This document shows positions 16,478 through 25,013 of a DNA stretch of 64,000 nucleotides, one piece after another; position 1 is the stretch's first letter; the number at the start of each line of letters is the position of its first letter. The translations under genes were made by a program, and so were the position numbers. This DNA comes from Peptoniphilus_B koenoeneniae. Its GTDB lineage: Bacteria; Bacillota; Clostridia; Tissierellales; Peptoniphilaceae. Location: NCBI RefSeq assembly GCF_030812875.1, contig NZ_JAUSTN010000002.1:186001-250000 (forward strand), in the 5' to 3' direction. The notes under the pieces are model-generated. The model was not told the origin of the DNA. It saw only the letters and a program-made list of their open reading frames with translations, and made no database searches.

Positions 16478-17608
16478 CTAACTTAATGCCATTATAGCTT
16501 GAGGTATGTACTCCACTATGTCCGAAGCGGTCATAGATTCCTGACCAAGTTTATCCTTTGCGAAATCTCCTGCAAGTCCATGAATATAAACTCCCAGTTT
16601 TGCTGCAAAGAAGGGCTCAAATCTGGAAAGTAATGCACTTACTATTCCTGATAAAACATCACCGGAACCTGCTGTAGCCATTCCCGGGTTGCCGGTTGGA
16701 TTTATGTATATATTTTTACCCTCACTTATTATTGTACCATTTCCTTTTAAAATTAAAATCAAATTATAGTCTTTTGCGAAAGATTTTACAATATTTTCTC
16801 TGTCACTTAATATTTTTTCTATTGATAAGTTTGTTAATCTTGAAAATTCTCCTAAATGTGGTGTTAAAATTTTCTGTTTTGATAGAGGTCTTAAATTTTT
16901 TGAAAAAATTGTTAAGGCATCGGCATCTATTACCATTGGTCTATTAATTTTTATAACTTTTTCAAATATTTCTTCTGCCCTTTTATCTGTTCCCATTCCA
17001 GGTCCCATGCAAATGGAGGACATTTCTTTTAAACTTTCAAAATTATAGCCCCCATAAATAGCTTCAGGAACTTTTATTTGAAGAATGTTTTTTATTTCTT
17101 CCGGGCAATAATTAAAGACCATACCTGCTCCAGATCTTAAAGCGGCTTTACTTGCAAAAAAAGCACATCCACTCATATTTTCTCTTCCGGCAACTATTCC
17201 TACCCTTCCCATGTCTCCTTTATAAGCGTCTATTGGCCTTTTAAAGACTCCTTTAAAGTCATTAGGTATAATTACATCATTATTTTTTATCTTAGCTATA
17301 GAAACGGCTGTGGCTCTCTCGTGAGATATGGAAAGTTCAAAATTTATATTTTTATATTTACCTCTTGGAAGTCCATTTTTATGGATTACCTGCAAATCTT
17401 TAAAAGTTACCTTTCCTATTCCAGTTTTCATTGCCTTTGCCATTGCTTCTTTTGCGGCAAAAATTCCCGCCATACTTTCTTGTGGATATTTTTTTTTGGA
17501 AAAATATAAGATTTCATCCTCAGTAAAAACTTTATTTGTAAAACTTTCTCCATATTTTTCCAAAAGTCTTTCAATTCTTTTTATATCGACAATATCAATT
17601 CCAATCAT
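16478..17608 (-). CDS. Holo-ACP synthase fused to ADP-dependent NAD(P)H-hydrate dehydratase
   Basis: 376-residue two-domain protein. Residues 1 to about 110 are AcpS, which attaches 4'-phosphopantetheine to acyl carrier protein (GIDIVDIKRI, FAAKEAMAKA, LSISHE). From about residue 120 to the end it is the NnrD dehydratase that repairs hydrated NAD(P)H (GRVGIVAG, ALRSGAGMV, MGPGMG, VIDADALTIF, LTPHLGEF, GNPGMATAGSGDVLSG). The NnrE epimerase half found in YjeF proteins is absent. The start overlaps the upstream glycosyltransferase by 4 bp. AcpS and NnrD are often neighbours in Firmicutes; here they share one frame without an internal stop. Confidence 0.93.
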   Translation of the reverse strand: MIGIDIVDIKRIERLLEKYGESFTNKVFTEDEILYFSKKKYPQESMAGIFAAKEAMAKAMKTGIGKVTFKDLQVIHKNGLPRGKYKNINFELSISHERATAVSIAKIKNNDVIIPNDFKGVFKRPIDAYKGDMGRVGIVAGRENMSGCAFFASKAALRSGAGMVFNYCPEEIKNILQIKVPEAIYGGYNFESLKEMSSICMGPGMGTDKRAEEIFEKVIKINRPMVIDADALTIFSKNLRPLSKQKILTPHLGEFSRLTNLSIEKILSDRENIVKSFAKDYNLILILKGNGTIISEGKNIYINPTGNPGMATAGSGDVLSGIVSALLSRFEPFFAAKLGVYIHGLAGDFAKDKLGQESMTASDIVEYIPQAIMALS

Positions 17609-18600
17609 AATTTTAAAGCCCTTTCATAATAAGTTTTAAGCTTATCTCCTGTAGCTTCAATGCTGTTTTTTTCCACAAGTTTATAGCCTTGTTCCCTTAG
17701 AGAAGGTAAAGTTTTCTCTATAATGCCACAAATTTTTTCTTCAAAACCGTCTATATCTTTAGCCTTATAAATTTCCTCTCCATCTTTTATATCCCTATAA
17801 ATTTCAATATCTCTAATAAGAGAATCCGTCTTCATGGCAAGAGCTTCAAGAAGGACTATACCCTCTGTTTCTTCATAGGTCGGGAAAAAAAATAGGTTCG
17901 CTCTTGCATAGGCACTTCTTAAAAAATTTCTGTCCACATAGCCGGGAAAATGTAAGTTTGGAAGTTCAGTCTGCACTGCATTTTTTACTTCTTTGGGAAC
18001 AAGTTTAAGGTCTAAATAACCGAACCAATAAAATTCATATTGGGGCAGCCTTTTAGCAAGCTCTACAAAATCGAGAATTCCCTTTCTTTTAATGTAAAGA
18101 CCCACAGAAACAATAACTTTTTTCCCGTAACTTTTAAATTTTTTATCAAATTCATCAGCATAAGCTTTTTTATTTTGCCAAAATTCCAAATCAATACCAT
18201 TGGAAATAGGATAAATTTCTTTTTTTATGCCGTAACTTTCAATTAGCTTTTTAGAATAATTTGTAGGAGTTAGTATTAAAGTTGAAGTTTTATAACATTT
18301 TGTAATCCACCATTTGAAAAAACCTGCCAAAGCATTGGAAAACAAAAAGGAATTTTTAAAATCTTCTTTTGTTGAATGAGCATGATAAACAACTTTTTTT
18401 CCTTTTTTCAATGCCTTTTTAGCAAAAAAATAAGATTTTGGGAAAATTGTATTTATGTGGACAAGGTCAAAATCTTCCTTGGGATTGTCAGTGAAATCAA
18501 CTCCAACTTTTTTCAGAGCAATTTCCTGATGTTTAATAGCCTTTCCAACTCCGCTTTCTTTAATTTTTTCATAATTATCCTTAAAAAGTAGTACTTTCAT
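17605..18600 (-). CDS. Family 4 glycosyltransferase, probably glycolipid-forming
   Basis: 331 residues with GT-B fold features: an N-terminal block with YHAHSTKEDF, and a C-terminal nucleotide-sugar site with SVGLYIKRKG and the EX7E segment YEETEGIVLLEALA. It resembles Firmicute diacylglycerol glucosyltransferases of the alpha-monoglucosyl type, which is inference. GGTGAT precedes the ATG, and TATAAT is seen upstream on the minus strand. It heads an operon with the AcpS-NnrD fusion and MazF. Confidence 0.8.
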   Translation of the reverse strand: MKVLLFKDNYEKIKESGVGKAIKHQEIALKKVGVDFTDNPKEDFDLVHINTIFPKSYFFAKKALKKGKKVVYHAHSTKEDFKNSFLFSNALAGFFKWWITKCYKTSTLILTPTNYSKKLIESYGIKKEIYPISNGIDLEFWQNKKAYADEFDKKFKSYGKKVIVSVGLYIKRKGILDFVELAKRLPQYEFYWFGYLDLKLVPKEVKNAVQTELPNLHFPGYVDRNFLRSAYARANLFFFPTYEETEGIVLLEALAMKTDSLIRDIEIYRDIKDGEEIYKAKDIDGFEEKICGIIEKTLPSLREQGYKLVEKNSIEATGDKLKTYYERALKL

Positions 18601-18687
18601 CTAATCACCATTTAGAATTATAACATCAATCTTATAAAAGCAATTATTAAAAATTAAATAAGTTTTTCTTAGAAAGTTTTTTGAATT

Positions 18688-18712
18688 TAAAAACCCCGTA
18701 TAAAACGGGGTT
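18688..18712 (-). terminator. Terminator of the nitroreductase-family gene
   Basis: Minus-strand AACCCCGT-tttat-ACGGGGTT with a short T run. Confidence 0.75.
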
Positions 18713-18717
18713 AATTA

Positions 18718-19512
18718 TTACATCTTAAATTTTGCAACTTCAAAATATTCGCCCTTGTCTTCAAGGATGTTTTCCCATTTGCCTTTTACTCCCATGTATT
18801 TTGCCATTTCTTCAAAATACATTTGAATAACGCCGCAATCTACAAGACTTCTTGAATCTTCAAGACCCTTTACCATGTATAAATAAACATAAGCATCTTT
18901 AATTACAAATCTCCAAGGTTGTAAATTTTTATGATTGGGAACAAATCTTATACTTGTGAAAATATCAAAAAGTCCTCTTTGTTCAAGAGTTTCCATACTT
19001 GCAGGCTTTGTAAAATCACCTTCAAAAACAATTTCATCAACTGCTTTTCTTGGGCTTGCATTGTCAGGATCAAATAATTTTTTTCCTGCTGCATAGCCAA
19101 AGCCTATAAGATAATCTATGTTTTCTCCGCCTTCGCCGAAAGCAGCCTTGGCACTTGCTTCATCTACTTGATCAACTGTTATCCAACAAGTATCAAAATC
19201 TTCATTAACTATAATTGTATTTAGTTTTTCAAGAAAATATCCTTCTTTAAGTCTTACTTCAGATGATCTGTCTTTAAGTTTAAGTCCTATATAGTGGGGT
19301 GCATTAATCATAACTCCACAATATCCTGCTTTGCCTTTAAGGGAATCGGAAATAATTTTTCCGTTTTCAAACATTACAAAGCTTAAATCTTTTTCATTTT
19401 CCATTGTTTCTTGAGCTTTTTCTTTTATTAAACTCAATTTGCTTTTTGGAATAGTATTGACTTCAAAATCCCTTACAGATTTTCTCTTCTGTAAAAAATT
19501 TGTTAATAACAT
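18718..19512 (-). CDS. Nitroreductase family protein
   Basis: 264 residues. The N-terminal RKSVRDFE and the NLQPWRFVI block are FMN-binding features of the nitroreductase fold. The body is of the longer two-lobe type (a pseudo-duplication in one chain), similar to putative TM1586-like nitroreductases. The substrate is unknown; roles in flavin-dependent reduction of quinones or nitro compounds are typical. A GGGGG site precedes the ATG, which overlaps the end of the PAP2 gene by 10 bp. Confidence 0.82.
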   Translation of the reverse strand: MLLTNFLQKRKSVRDFEVNTIPKSKLSLIKEKAQETMENEKDLSFVMFENGKIISDSLKGKAGYCGVMINAPHYIGLKLKDRSSEVRLKEGYFLEKLNTIIVNEDFDTCWITVDQVDEASAKAAFGEGGENIDYLIGFGYAAGKKLFDPDNASPRKAVDEIVFEGDFTKPASMETLEQRGLFDIFTSIRFVPNHKNLQPWRFVIKDAYVYLYMVKGLEDSRSLVDCGVIQMYFEEMAKYMGVKGKWENILEDKGEYFEVAKFKM

Positions 19513-20030
19513 AATAACCCCCTGTTTAGAAATTTACACACCAAAAAAACCACAATTAAAGCAATGACAATTCCGCCTACAACATCTGTAGGATAGTGAA
19601 CTCCAAGATAAATTCTCGAAATGCTTATTAAAATTGCAAACAAAATCAAAGGTAAAAAAGCAAATTCATAAAATTTACTTACAACTAAAAATATTATCCA
19701 AGCTGCATTTGTGTGTCCTGAAGGAAATGAATAATCATAAAGTTCTATTCCAAAGGATTCCACATAATCATCAAACCAAGAAGGTCTTGGCCTTTGAGCA
19801 AGCTTTTTAAAAATTTGGACAAAAAGTTGCGAAATTACCATACAAATTGCATTTACTTTGCCTAGATTTGAATTTTTTATTAAAAATAGGCCTCCGCAAA
19901 TTATAACAATTGATATTGGGTCTGCAAGACGCGTAAATAGCGGAAAAAATTTATCCATGTATTTGTTTTTTATCTTGCGGTTAATTATTGATATGAAAAA
20001 ATCATCAAAATTTTTTAAAATATTTTTCAT
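19503..20030 (-). CDS. PAP2-family membrane phosphatase
   Basis: 175 residues with about five membrane helices and the lipid phosphatase signature KLAQRPRPS, PSGHTNAA and SRIYLGVHYPTDVVGG. It probably dephosphorylates undecaprenyl pyrophosphate or phosphatidyl phosphates on the outer membrane face. No Shine-Dalgarno site is present; TATAAT (20038-20043) ends seven bases before the ATG, so the mRNA may be leaderless. It is divergent from the helicase gene. Confidence 0.9.
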   Translation of the reverse strand: MKNILKNFDDFFISIINRKIKNKYMDKFFPLFTRLADPISIVIICGGLFLIKNSNLGKVNAICMVISQLFVQIFKKLAQRPRPSWFDDYVESFGIELYDYSFPSGHTNAAWIIFLVVSKFYEFAFLPLILFAILISISRIYLGVHYPTDVVGGIVIALIVVFLVCKFLNRGLLCY

Positions 20031-20105
20031 TGTCTTTATTATAATACACAGTCTATTTTTATTAAAGTGTTTTATATTCAGCCTTTTGTTATAATAAAAA
20101 TGATT

Positions 20106-21932
20106 ATGGAACTATCAAAAGAACAAAACCTTGCCGTTAATTTTTTAAAAGGCCCTGCCTTTGTTCTAGCAGTGCCCGGTGCAGGAAAGACAAGTATTTT
20201 AATTTTAAGAACTCACAATTTAATAAATATGGGCATAGATCCTAAAAAAATTTTAACTATAACTTTCTCCAAAAAATCTCAAATTGATATGGAGAAAAAA
20301 TATATTGAGCTTTTTAATGACAAAAGAGCAAAGTTTTCAACCATACACAGCTTTTGTTTCAGAATTTTAAGATATAACTCCAAATTAAATTCTAAGCCTT
20401 TAAAAATTCTCGAGGGTCAAAAAATTTCAAAATCAACTATTTTAAAAAATATATATTATGAATTTAATAAGACCGGTGTAAATGATGAAAATTTGGAAAA
20501 ACTCCTATCCAATATTTCCTATATTAAAAATTTACTTTTAAACCCTCATGATTTTGCCAAGGAAAATAAAAATCTATGTAAAAATTTTTTAAATATTTAT
20601 TTGGCTTATGAAAAATATAAATCAGATAAGGGACTTATTGATTTTGACGATATGCTTACAAAGACCTATGAACTTTTGCTTAAGGACAAAAAACTTTTAA
20701 AAAAAGTTCAAGATTCTTTTTCTTACATTCAAATTGATGAAGGCCAAGACACTTCCCTTGTTCAATATAAAATCATAGATCTTGTAGCAAAACCCCATAA
20801 TAATATTTTTTTAGTTGCTGATGATGACCAATCCATCTATGGCTTTAGGGGCGCAAAAATTTCCGAGCTTTTTAAATTTAAAGATAAAAATAATCCTCAA
20901 GTTTTTATGCTTGAGGAAAATTACAGGTCCACAAAAAATATTATAAATGCAAGTTCTTCTTTTATTGCAAAAAATAAAAAAAGGTTTGATAAAAAAATTA
21001 TTGCAACAAGAGATTATCAAAAGCCAGTCCATCTTATAAAAGTTAAAAATCGCCATGAGCAATTTAAATTAATTGCAAGTTTTTTAAAGGGCAAATCCAA
21101 TGCCATTTTATATAGAAATAACATAAGTGCTATAAGTCTTATAGAGTTTTTAGAAAAAAATAAAATCCCCTTTAATATTAAAGAGGGAAAAAATACTTTT
21201 TTTAACTCTACAATTCTTTTTGATCTTTTAAATATTTTAAATTTTAGCAGAGATACAGGAAATTTAAATTTACTTAAAAGTTTTTATTATAAGATCAAAG
21301 GCTATATTTCAAAAAATATGATAAATTTTTTGAAATATAAAAAAACCGATAATCTTTTTGAAGAGCTTTTAAACTATCCTAACCTTCCAAATTATTATAA
21401 AGATAATTTTCATGAGCTTATAATTGATTTTAAAGTTTTAAAAAACAAAAAAATTTACGATGCTTTGCTTTTTATATTAAATGACTTAAAATATTTGGAA
21501 TTTTTAAAAAGAAGTTCTGAAAATTTCGGCATGGCTTATAAAGATGCTCTTGAATATCTTGACACGATTTTATATTGTGCAAAAGATTTGGATTCTTTAG
21601 AAGAATTTTTAGGTCGCTTAAGGCATCTCCAATATTTAATTAAAAGACCTCAAACTTCTGAAGATTCAGTTTTTCTTTCCACCATTCATGGAGCAAAGGG
21701 CCTTGAGTTCGAAAATGTATTTTTAATTGATTTAATCCAAGGAAATATTCCATCCTCTGCTTCTCTTGAAGCCTTAGAAAATATGTCTTCTGAAGCATAT
21801 GAAGAAGAAAGACGACTTTTTTATGTAGGTCTTACAAGGGCAAAAAATGACTTATATCTTTTTTATCCAAAATATTATCTTGATAAGGAAATGGAAATTA
21901 GTGAATTTTTTTCGGAAATGGAAAATTTATGA
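20106..21932 (+). CDS. UvrD/Rep-like DNA helicase, short form
   Basis: About 608 residues, shorter than PcrA (about 740). Superfamily 1 motifs are complete: Walker A AVPGAGKTS, Q-motif SKEQNLAV, IA/IB TFSKKSQ, II with IDEGQD, III DDDQSIYGFRGA, IV LEENYRST, V TIHGAKGLEFENVFL and VI FYVGLTRAK. The reduced size lies mainly in the 1B/2B insert region. Two ATGs are possible (20100 and 20106), neither with a Shine-Dalgarno site. An extended -10 (TGTTATAAT, box at 20090-20095) lies just upstream, suggesting a very short leader or none. Confidence 0.88.
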   Translation: MELSKEQNLAVNFLKGPAFVLAVPGAGKTSILILRTHNLINMGIDPKKILTITFSKKSQIDMEKKYIELFNDKRAKFSTIHSFCFRILRYNSKLNSKPLKILEGQKISKSTILKNIYYEFNKTGVNDENLEKLLSNISYIKNLLLNPHDFAKENKNLCKNFLNIYLAYEKYKSDKGLIDFDDMLTKTYELLLKDKKLLKKVQDSFSYIQIDEGQDTSLVQYKIIDLVAKPHNNIFLVADDDQSIYGFRGAKISELFKFKDKNNPQVFMLEENYRSTKNIINASSSFIAKNKKRFDKKIIATRDYQKPVHLIKVKNRHEQFKLIASFLKGKSNAILYRNNISAISLIEFLEKNKIPFNIKEGKNTFFNSTILFDLLNILNFSRDTGNLNLLKSFYYKIKGYISKNMINFLKYKKTDNLFEELLNYPNLPNYYKDNFHELIIDFKVLKNKKIYDALLFILNDLKYLEFLKRSSENFGMAYKDALEYLDTILYCAKDLDSLEEFLGRLRHLQYLIKRPQTSEDSVFLSTIHGAKGLEFENVFLIDLIQGNIPSSASLEALENMSSEAYEEERRLFYVGLTRAKNDLYLFYPKYYLDKEMEISEFFSEMENL

Positions 21933-21934
21933 TT

Positions 21935-21962
21935 TTGTAAAAAGTTTTTTCAGTGTTATAAT
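21935..21962 (+). promoter_or_regulatory. Promoter of the thiamine salvage operon
   Basis: TTGTAA (21935-21940), 16-bp spacer, TATAAT (21957-21962), placed about 35 bp before the TPP riboswitch core. Confidence 0.6.
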
Positions 21963-21997
21963 AAAATAAATTAGGGAAACCTAAAATATATATATAA

Positions 21998-22076
21998 ACC
22001 GGGAGCTTGATAACAGGCTGAGAGGGAACTGAGAGTTTCGACCGTACCTGATTTGGATAATGCCAACGTAGGGAAA
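21998..22076 (+). ncRNA. TPP riboswitch (THI element)
   Basis: Contains the diagnostic GGGAGC.., GGCTGAGAGGG, ACCTGATTTGGATAATGCCA and ACGTAGGGAA blocks in order, so it should bind thiamine pyrophosphate. No clear intrinsic terminator lies between it and thiW. The sequence TCTCGGTAAGGAGA around the thiW ribosome site can form a small hairpin, so control may act on translation. Confidence 0.95.
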
Positions 22077-22140
22077 AATTAGAAATAATATAAAACTTTC
22101 AGCTGCATTGTTAATCTTGTTTTCTCGGTAAGGAGATATT

Positions 22141-22662
22141 ATGAAGTTTAAAACAAGAAAATTGACATTAGCAGCTGTTTTTATTGCAATTGGAGTAGTT
22201 TTCTCCTTTGTAAACATTCCTTTAGGCCTTGCTAAGTGCTACCCCATTCAGCATATGATTAATTTATTAGGTGCTGTTTTACTTGGACCTCTTTATTCAG
22301 TCTTGGTAGCATTTTGCATTTCTCTTATTAGAAATTTATCCGGCACAGGTTCTCTATTAGCTTTTCCCGGATCCATGATAGGAGCTTTTTTGGCAGGAAT
22401 TTTATACTATAAGACCAAAAAATTATCCCTTGCCTTTTTTGGCGAAGTTTTTGGAACTGGAGTTTTAGGAGCACTTGTCGCCTACCCTGTTGCAAAATTT
22501 TTATTAGGCTCACAAGCTGCCGCTTTTGCTTTTATAATTCCCTTTGGAGTAAGCACTCTTGGTGGTTCAATTGTGGCACTTTTAATAATTCTTGCTCTAA
22601 AAAAGACAAATGTTAATGAATATTTAAATTCAGAAAGGACTCATGAAAAAAATGGATTTTAA
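22141..22662 (+). CDS. thiW: ThiW, thiazole-specific ECF transporter S component
   Basis: 173 residues with five to six membrane helices. The glycine-rich LGAVLLGPLYS and GSMIGAFLAG segments fit the ThiW family, the substrate-binding subunit for hydroxyethylthiazole uptake. It lies directly behind a TPP riboswitch and before thiD and thiM-thiE, which supports the assignment. The energising EcfAAT module is not in the window and is probably shared. AAGGAG precedes the ATG, and the end overlaps thiD by 20 bp. Confidence 0.92.
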   Translation: MKFKTRKLTLAAVFIAIGVVFSFVNIPLGLAKCYPIQHMINLLGAVLLGPLYSVLVAFCISLIRNLSGTGSLLAFPGSMIGAFLAGILYYKTKKLSLAFFGEVFGTGVLGALVAYPVAKFLLGSQAAAFAFIIPFGVSTLGGSIVALLIILALKKTNVNEYLNSERTHEKNGF

Positions 22663-23470
22663 AAAAGTTAAAACCGTCCTCACCATAGCAGGATCAGATT
22701 CCAGCGGAGGCGCAGGAATACAAGCGGACTTAAAAACAATGACTTCTTACAAACTTTTTGGTATGTCCGCCATAACGGCAATAACTGCTCAAAATACAGT
22801 TGGAGTACAATCCTCTCTTACTATTGAACCGGATATGCTAAAAGCTCAACTAACTTCAGTTTGTCAAGATATATTACCTGATGCGGTTAAAATTGGGATG
22901 GTTGCAAACACTGAACAAGTTAAGGTAATAGTTGAAATTATAGATAAATATTTAAAAGAAAAACCTATAGTCCTAGACCCGGTCATTACTTCTACCAGCG
23001 GATTTACCCTTGTTCCTGAAGAAACTATTGAATTTATGAAAAAAAATCTTTTCGGAAGAAGTATTGTAATTACACCTAACTTAATTGAAGCCGGATATTT
23101 ATACAAGGAAAAAATTGATAACTTGGAAAAAATGAAAGAAGCTGCAAAAGCTTTGGGCGAAGAATATAAATGCGGAGTTTTAGTTAAGGGAGGCCACCTA
23201 TTAAATTCAAAAGATGACGTTCTTTACTACGATTCCAATTTATATGTAATATCAGGAGAAAATGTAAATAATCCTAACACTCACGGAACTGGTTGTACTC
23301 TTTCCAGTGCCATTGCTTGTGAACTTGCATTGGGAAAAAATTTATTAGATGCTATAAAAGGTGGAAAAAATTATTTAACTGGAGCAATTAAATATGGTCT
23401 AAACCTGGGCTCAGGCCGAGGCCCCGTTTATCATATGTATAATTTAAAGGAAATTAAAAATGCAAATTAA
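22643..23470 (+). CDS. thiD: Hydroxymethylpyrimidine / HMP-phosphate kinase
   Basis: 275 residues, ribokinase fold. The N-terminal TIAGSDSSGGAGIQADLKT block, the TAITAQNT block and the C-terminal anion-hole motif NTHGTGCTLSSAIA are characteristic of ThiD, which phosphorylates HMP to HMP-PP for thiamine synthesis. The start has AAAGGA upstream and lies inside the end of thiW; the gene overlaps thiM-thiE by 11 bp. Confidence 0.96.
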   Translation: MKKMDFKKVKTVLTIAGSDSSGGAGIQADLKTMTSYKLFGMSAITAITAQNTVGVQSSLTIEPDMLKAQLTSVCQDILPDAVKIGMVANTEQVKVIVEIIDKYLKEKPIVLDPVITSTSGFTLVPEETIEFMKKNLFGRSIVITPNLIEAGYLYKEKIDNLEKMKEAAKALGEEYKCGVLVKGGHLLNSKDDVLYYDSNLYVISGENVNNPNTHGTGCTLSSAIACELALGKNLLDAIKGGKNYLTGAIKYGLNLGSGRGPVYHMYNLKEIKNAN

Positions 23471-24857
23471 AACATCTTTAATAAAACTTAGAAAACAATC
23501 CCCCCTTGTTCATGCAATTACAAATAGTGTCACAAGTTCCAGGGTTGCCGATATTATTCTATCCACAGGTGCAAGGCCTATGATGAGCGATTTTTCCATA
23601 GAAGCCCAAGAAATAACAAAAAATTCTCAAGCTCTTCTAATAAATTTAGGCATGCTTAATGAAGACAAAATGAAAGCTATAAGGCTTTCTTTAAAAACTG
23701 CCAATGAAAATAATATACCTGTTGTCCTTGATCCCGTTGGAGTGGCAAGCAGCAAAGTAAGAAGAGATTTTGCAAACGAACTTCTTGAAAATTATAAGTT
23801 TAATGTCATTAGGGGAAATTACAACGAAATAAATTATCTTGTAAATAAAGTGGAATTTACAGGAGTTGACTCTCAAAATGAAGATGAAAATTTAAAAGAA
23901 AAAACCTTTAAAGACCTGGCAATTAAACTAAACGAAAAAACAAAGGCAGTCATTCTTATAAGTGGCAAATACGAAATTATAGCCGACTCTTCAAAAGTTT
24001 TCTCAATCCCAGGAGGAAACAATCTTCTAAGAAAAATAACCGGTGCAGGAGATATGGAAACGGGAATAATAGCAAGTCTTCTTGCAAAACCCATTTCATC
24101 CTTTAAAGCTGCAACCATGGCAGGGATTTTTTTAAGACAAATTGCAAGTCAATGTGAAAAAAATAAAAGTATAAATCCTCAAGATATAATTATTGCCATG
24201 GGAAAGTTAGACGAATTTGAAGGCAAAGCAACAATTTTAGAATCTCCCTATGAACTTAAAGAAGGACTTGTTTATGGACTTGATCCAGGAAATAATCTTT
24301 TAAAAATAAAAAATGCCTTAAAAGGAGGCATGGATATTTATCAAATAAGAGATAAGGAAGCTGACGATGAAACCCTTGGAAAAAAAGTCTTAAAAATTCG
24401 TGAAATAATGAAAGACTTTCCCTGTCTTTTAGTTATGAACGACAACTTAAAAGTTGCAAAAAAATATGATCTTGCAGTCCATTTAGGACAAGAAGATGAA
24501 CTTATTTCAACAGCAAGAAAAGAACTTGGAAGAAATAAAATAATAGGGGCAACTGCAAAAAATCTTAAAGAAGCCATAATAGCAGAAAATATGGGAGCAT
24601 CTTACATCGGATCTGGAGCATTTTTTAAAACTCAAACAAAAGATGACGCACAAATAATAAGCCTCGAGGACTTAAAAGATATTATTGACGGAGTAACAAT
24701 CCCCGTATATCCCATTGGCGGAATCAACTTAAAAAATCTAAGCTACTTCAAAGAGATAAAGTTATCAGGAGTCTGTATGTCCAGTGCCATATTTTCAGAA
24801 GATCAAAATAAAATCGAAAATATAGTAAAAAATATAAGAAAAAAATTGAAAAAGTAA
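23460..24857 (+). CDS. Bifunctional hydroxyethylthiazole kinase / thiamine-phosphate synthase
   Basis: 465-residue fusion. Residues 1 to about 260 are ThiM (HAITNSVTSSRVAD, LDPVGVASSKVRR, ITGAGDMETG), which phosphorylates salvaged thiazole. From about residue 268 the chain is ThiE (IYQIRDKEADD, VMNDNLKVAKKYDLAVHLG, GASYIGSGAFF, PVYPIGGI), which joins THZ-P and HMP-PP into thiamine phosphate. In the ThiM half the usual TGTGC-type nucleophile loop reads TGAGDM, with aspartate where cysteine is common. The domain order is opposite to fungal Thi6. The riboswitch and overlaps with thiD define a complete salvage operon. Confidence 0.94.
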   Translation: MQIKTSLIKLRKQSPLVHAITNSVTSSRVADIILSTGARPMMSDFSIEAQEITKNSQALLINLGMLNEDKMKAIRLSLKTANENNIPVVLDPVGVASSKVRRDFANELLENYKFNVIRGNYNEINYLVNKVEFTGVDSQNEDENLKEKTFKDLAIKLNEKTKAVILISGKYEIIADSSKVFSIPGGNNLLRKITGAGDMETGIIASLLAKPISSFKAATMAGIFLRQIASQCEKNKSINPQDIIIAMGKLDEFEGKATILESPYELKEGLVYGLDPGNNLLKIKNALKGGMDIYQIRDKEADDETLGKKVLKIREIMKDFPCLLVMNDNLKVAKKYDLAVHLGQEDELISTARKELGRNKIIGATAKNLKEAIIAENMGASYIGSGAFFKTQTKDDAQIISLEDLKDIIDGVTIPVYPIGGINLKNLSYFKEIKLSGVCMSSAIFSEDQNKIENIVKNIRKKLKK

Positions 24858-24890
24858 AATCCAGAAAAATATTTGCCATATTTTTCCCAT

Positions 24891-24921
24891 AGAGGCAGGA
24901 ACAAAATCCTGTCTCTTTTTT
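24891..24921 (+). terminator. Terminator of the thiamine operon
   Basis: Stem AGAGGCAGGA-acaaaa-TCCTGTCTCT followed by T6. Confidence 0.88.
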
Positions 24922-25013
24922 ATTTGCTCAAAACCTTAAAAAAAATATATAAAACTTTATCTTTTTAATATTAGTGTAACTTTTAAAAAATTTTTTTAGT
25001 TTATAATAAAAAT

